From: Galdieria sulphuraria
Lineage: Eukaryota > Rhodophyta > Bangiophyceae > Galdieriales > Galdieriaceae
Direction of reading: 5' to 3'
Assembly: GCF_000341285.1 (NCBI RefSeq)
Contig: NW_005178473.1
Coordinates: 186,001 to 250,000 of the forward strand
DNA: 64,000 nt
The notes beneath the pieces are model-generated. The model searched no databases, was not told where the DNA came from, and saw only the letters and a program-made list of their open reading frames with translations. A program made the position numbers and the translations under genes. Numbering within the stretch: position 1 is the stretch's first letter; each line of letters opens with the position of its first letter. This document shows, one piece after another, positions 62,286-64,000 of the stretch.

Positions 62286-63865
62286 ATGCGTCTTTGCACT
62301 TGGAACGTAAATGGTTTAGAATCCTTATTTAGAAAAGGCTACTTTGCAGACTTTGTATATCGGACGAGTCCAGGTAAAATTCTTAACTTCATTGAGCTTC
62401 AGTGATATTGAAGTGGTTAGATATCCTTTGTCTTCAAGAAACTAAAATTTCTAGGAGAAAATTGGCACAGTGGAGTATATCTACTAGAGATTGGAACTGC
62501 TTTCTTTCAATTTGTAAGACAAACGAAGGTTATTCTGGTGTTTCTACCTTTTGTCAATCCCATTGTCCACTCCTCAAGGCGGAGGAAGGAATCAGTGGCT
62601 TTCTCCCTGCAGAATGCCTCGCTTGGAATCCAAGTCGTTCTTGGTTTTGTAATCAGAGAGAAATTCCTATTTGGAGAGAAACCGCATACTCTGTGGGTTA
62701 CCATTTTGAGACCACAGAGAACAGTGAACTGTTAACGAAACTAGACAAGGAAGGCCGCTGTGTAATAGTCGAATTTCCATTCTTTATTCTCTTTAATGTT
62801 TACGTACCTTTTGATAGTAGCGATGAAACCTTTGAATATAAGTATATTTTTATTGAAAGGTTATTGAAAAGAATCAAAATGGTGCTTGAAGGTGGAAAGA
62901 ACGTTGTTGTCTGTGGCGACTTTAACTGTGCACGTGAAAGGATTGATCACTGTGATCCGGAAGGGATCTTCCAGAATAAGCCACGAGGCAGTTTATTTGA
63001 ATCGGATTCTTGTCGACAACTTTTCAATGTGATTTGTAGTTCTGAGGGTCCTTTGGTGGATGTTTTTCGCTACTTCCATCCAGAAAGGTTGGATGCATAT
63101 ACTTGTTGGAACAATCAGACGGGTGCAAGAAAGACAAATTTTGGAACGAGAATCGACTACATATTGGCCAATAGAGCTTTTGTTGAGAACTTCATCACCA
63201 ATTGTGACATTTTTAATGATATTTATGGTAGCGATCATTGTCCTGTTTATATTGAATTTCGTAGTATAGTTTCTTTATCAGCCGAGTCTTTACATGTTGA
63301 GCGTTTACCACCATTTTGTTGTCAACACTTTCCTGATCTACTTGGATCTCAGCAAAGTTTGAAGGATATGATGAAAATATCTATACATGATAAGTCTAAC
63401 AAAATAGTGGAGATGCGACCTCACTTTGTGGAAGCCACAGCTTTCAATAGAACTTGTATTACCATGAAAAGTGACACATCAACATCAGAAGAGGGACATT
63501 CCCAAGAGGGCAAGTATGATGATACAATCCGACTACCAACAAAGAGGAATTTTGAAAAGTCAACATCTATCGAGATGGATACGTTTTCAAATAGAGAGTA
63601 TTCTTCCACCGTGAGTGGCTCAGAAAATTGCTTTCATGTCACCAAGTATCAGAAAGCAAAGGAAGATTGGAGAAAACTTTTTCACAATCTTCAAAAAGTT
63701 CCTCTTTGTTCCGGGCATAACGAACCATGTTTACTGAGAACTGTTAAGAAGAAGGGTGCCAATCTCGGAAGAAAGTTTTATGTTTGTGGAAGGCCGATAG
63801 GTAAAGGAGTAGAGGGTCGTTGCAACTTTTTTTTGTGGTATGACAATCGAGACACTCGTAGTTGA
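62286..63865 (+). CDS. APEX2: AP endonuclease 2 with PIP-like box and GRF zinc finger
   Basis: APEX2 is an EEP-fold abasic-site endonuclease and 3'-phosphodiesterase in base-excision repair and the ATR response. The N-terminus MRLCTWNVNGLESLF is followed by an apparent 30-nt intron (62373-62402). Next come DILCLQETKISR (catalytic Glu), EGYSGVSTFCQ, CGDFNCARERIDHCDPE, FGTRIDYILANR and the catalytic GSDHCPVYIEF. After the nuclease is QQSLKDMM, a possible degenerate PCNA-interacting motif. The C-terminal GRF zinc finger is complete: CSGHNEPCLLRTVKKKGANL, then GRKFYVCGRP and GRCNFFLWYD. The GRF finger separates APEX2 from APEX1. Confidence 0.93.
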
Positions 63866-64000
63866 CCATTGATCGATGTAATTTTATTTCTTAACAAGTC
63901 TTTGTTGAGGCAGTTTGTTAAAATTGTGTGCCTGGTTGATTTCCATGTGTTAATAGAAGGCTATAGGAAAACTTTGGAACAAAATGCGGCATTTCTGAAA

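Overview
The window reads as gene-dense nuclear DNA of a unicellular eukaryote. Genes lie on both strands, typically under 100 bp apart at shared 5' ends and often under 30 bp apart at shared 3' ends. Most are split by very small GT-AG introns, mostly about 40-70 nt and down to about 30 nt. The AT-rich composition, tiny introns, plant-like TOM5 and MED18 and a C4-sterol oxidase next to HPPD fit a Galdieria-type cyanidiophyte red alga best. That assignment is an inference, since no rRNA or organelle marker is present.

Layout. 0-10 kb: 5' part of an alanine-glyoxylate aminotransferase gene (minus), a small helical protein, a membrane-anchored PEBP, complex I NDUFB9, decapping activator DCP1, Mediator MED18, HOPS subunit VPS41 and mitochondrial PET127. 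10-21 kb: 3-hydroxyisobutyrate dehydrogenase, the Pol III largest subunit (many introns) and mitochondrial EF-G1. 21-30 kb: PCF11, a ZC3H3-like CCCH protein, sterol C4-methyl oxidase, HPPD and a PF09818-type ABC ATPase, then two small genes. 30.3-32.3 kb is a gene-poor stretch with decayed coding-like sequence. 32.5-45 kb: an atypical E2F with two DNA-binding domains, TOM5, a degenerate sucrose-phosphatase-like HAD protein, a TMEM53/DUF829 hydrolase, a MATE transporter and a FAN/NSMAF-type BEACH-WD40 protein. 45-64 kb: a secreted acidic protein, a kinase with a large unrecognised N-terminal region, small hypothetical genes, MLH1, SNARE USE1, a multidomain BTB-BACK-discoidin protein, an extended-PHD protein and APEX2 with a GRF zinc finger.

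There is no operon-like functional cluster. The window holds a cross-section of housekeeping functions: mRNA 3' processing and decay (PCF11, ZC3H3-like, DCP1), transcription (MED18, RPC1, E2F), mitochondria (NDUFB9, PET127, EF-G1, TOM5, HIBADH), vesicle traffic (VPS41, USE1, FAN) and DNA repair (MLH1, APEX2). The strongest system-level feature is architectural: seven head-to-head gene pairs share 58-96 bp intergenic regions, four of which carry a CCAAT/ATTGG box. Intron boundaries were inferred by eye from frame continuity, GT-AG ends and family similarity; each may be off by a few bases.
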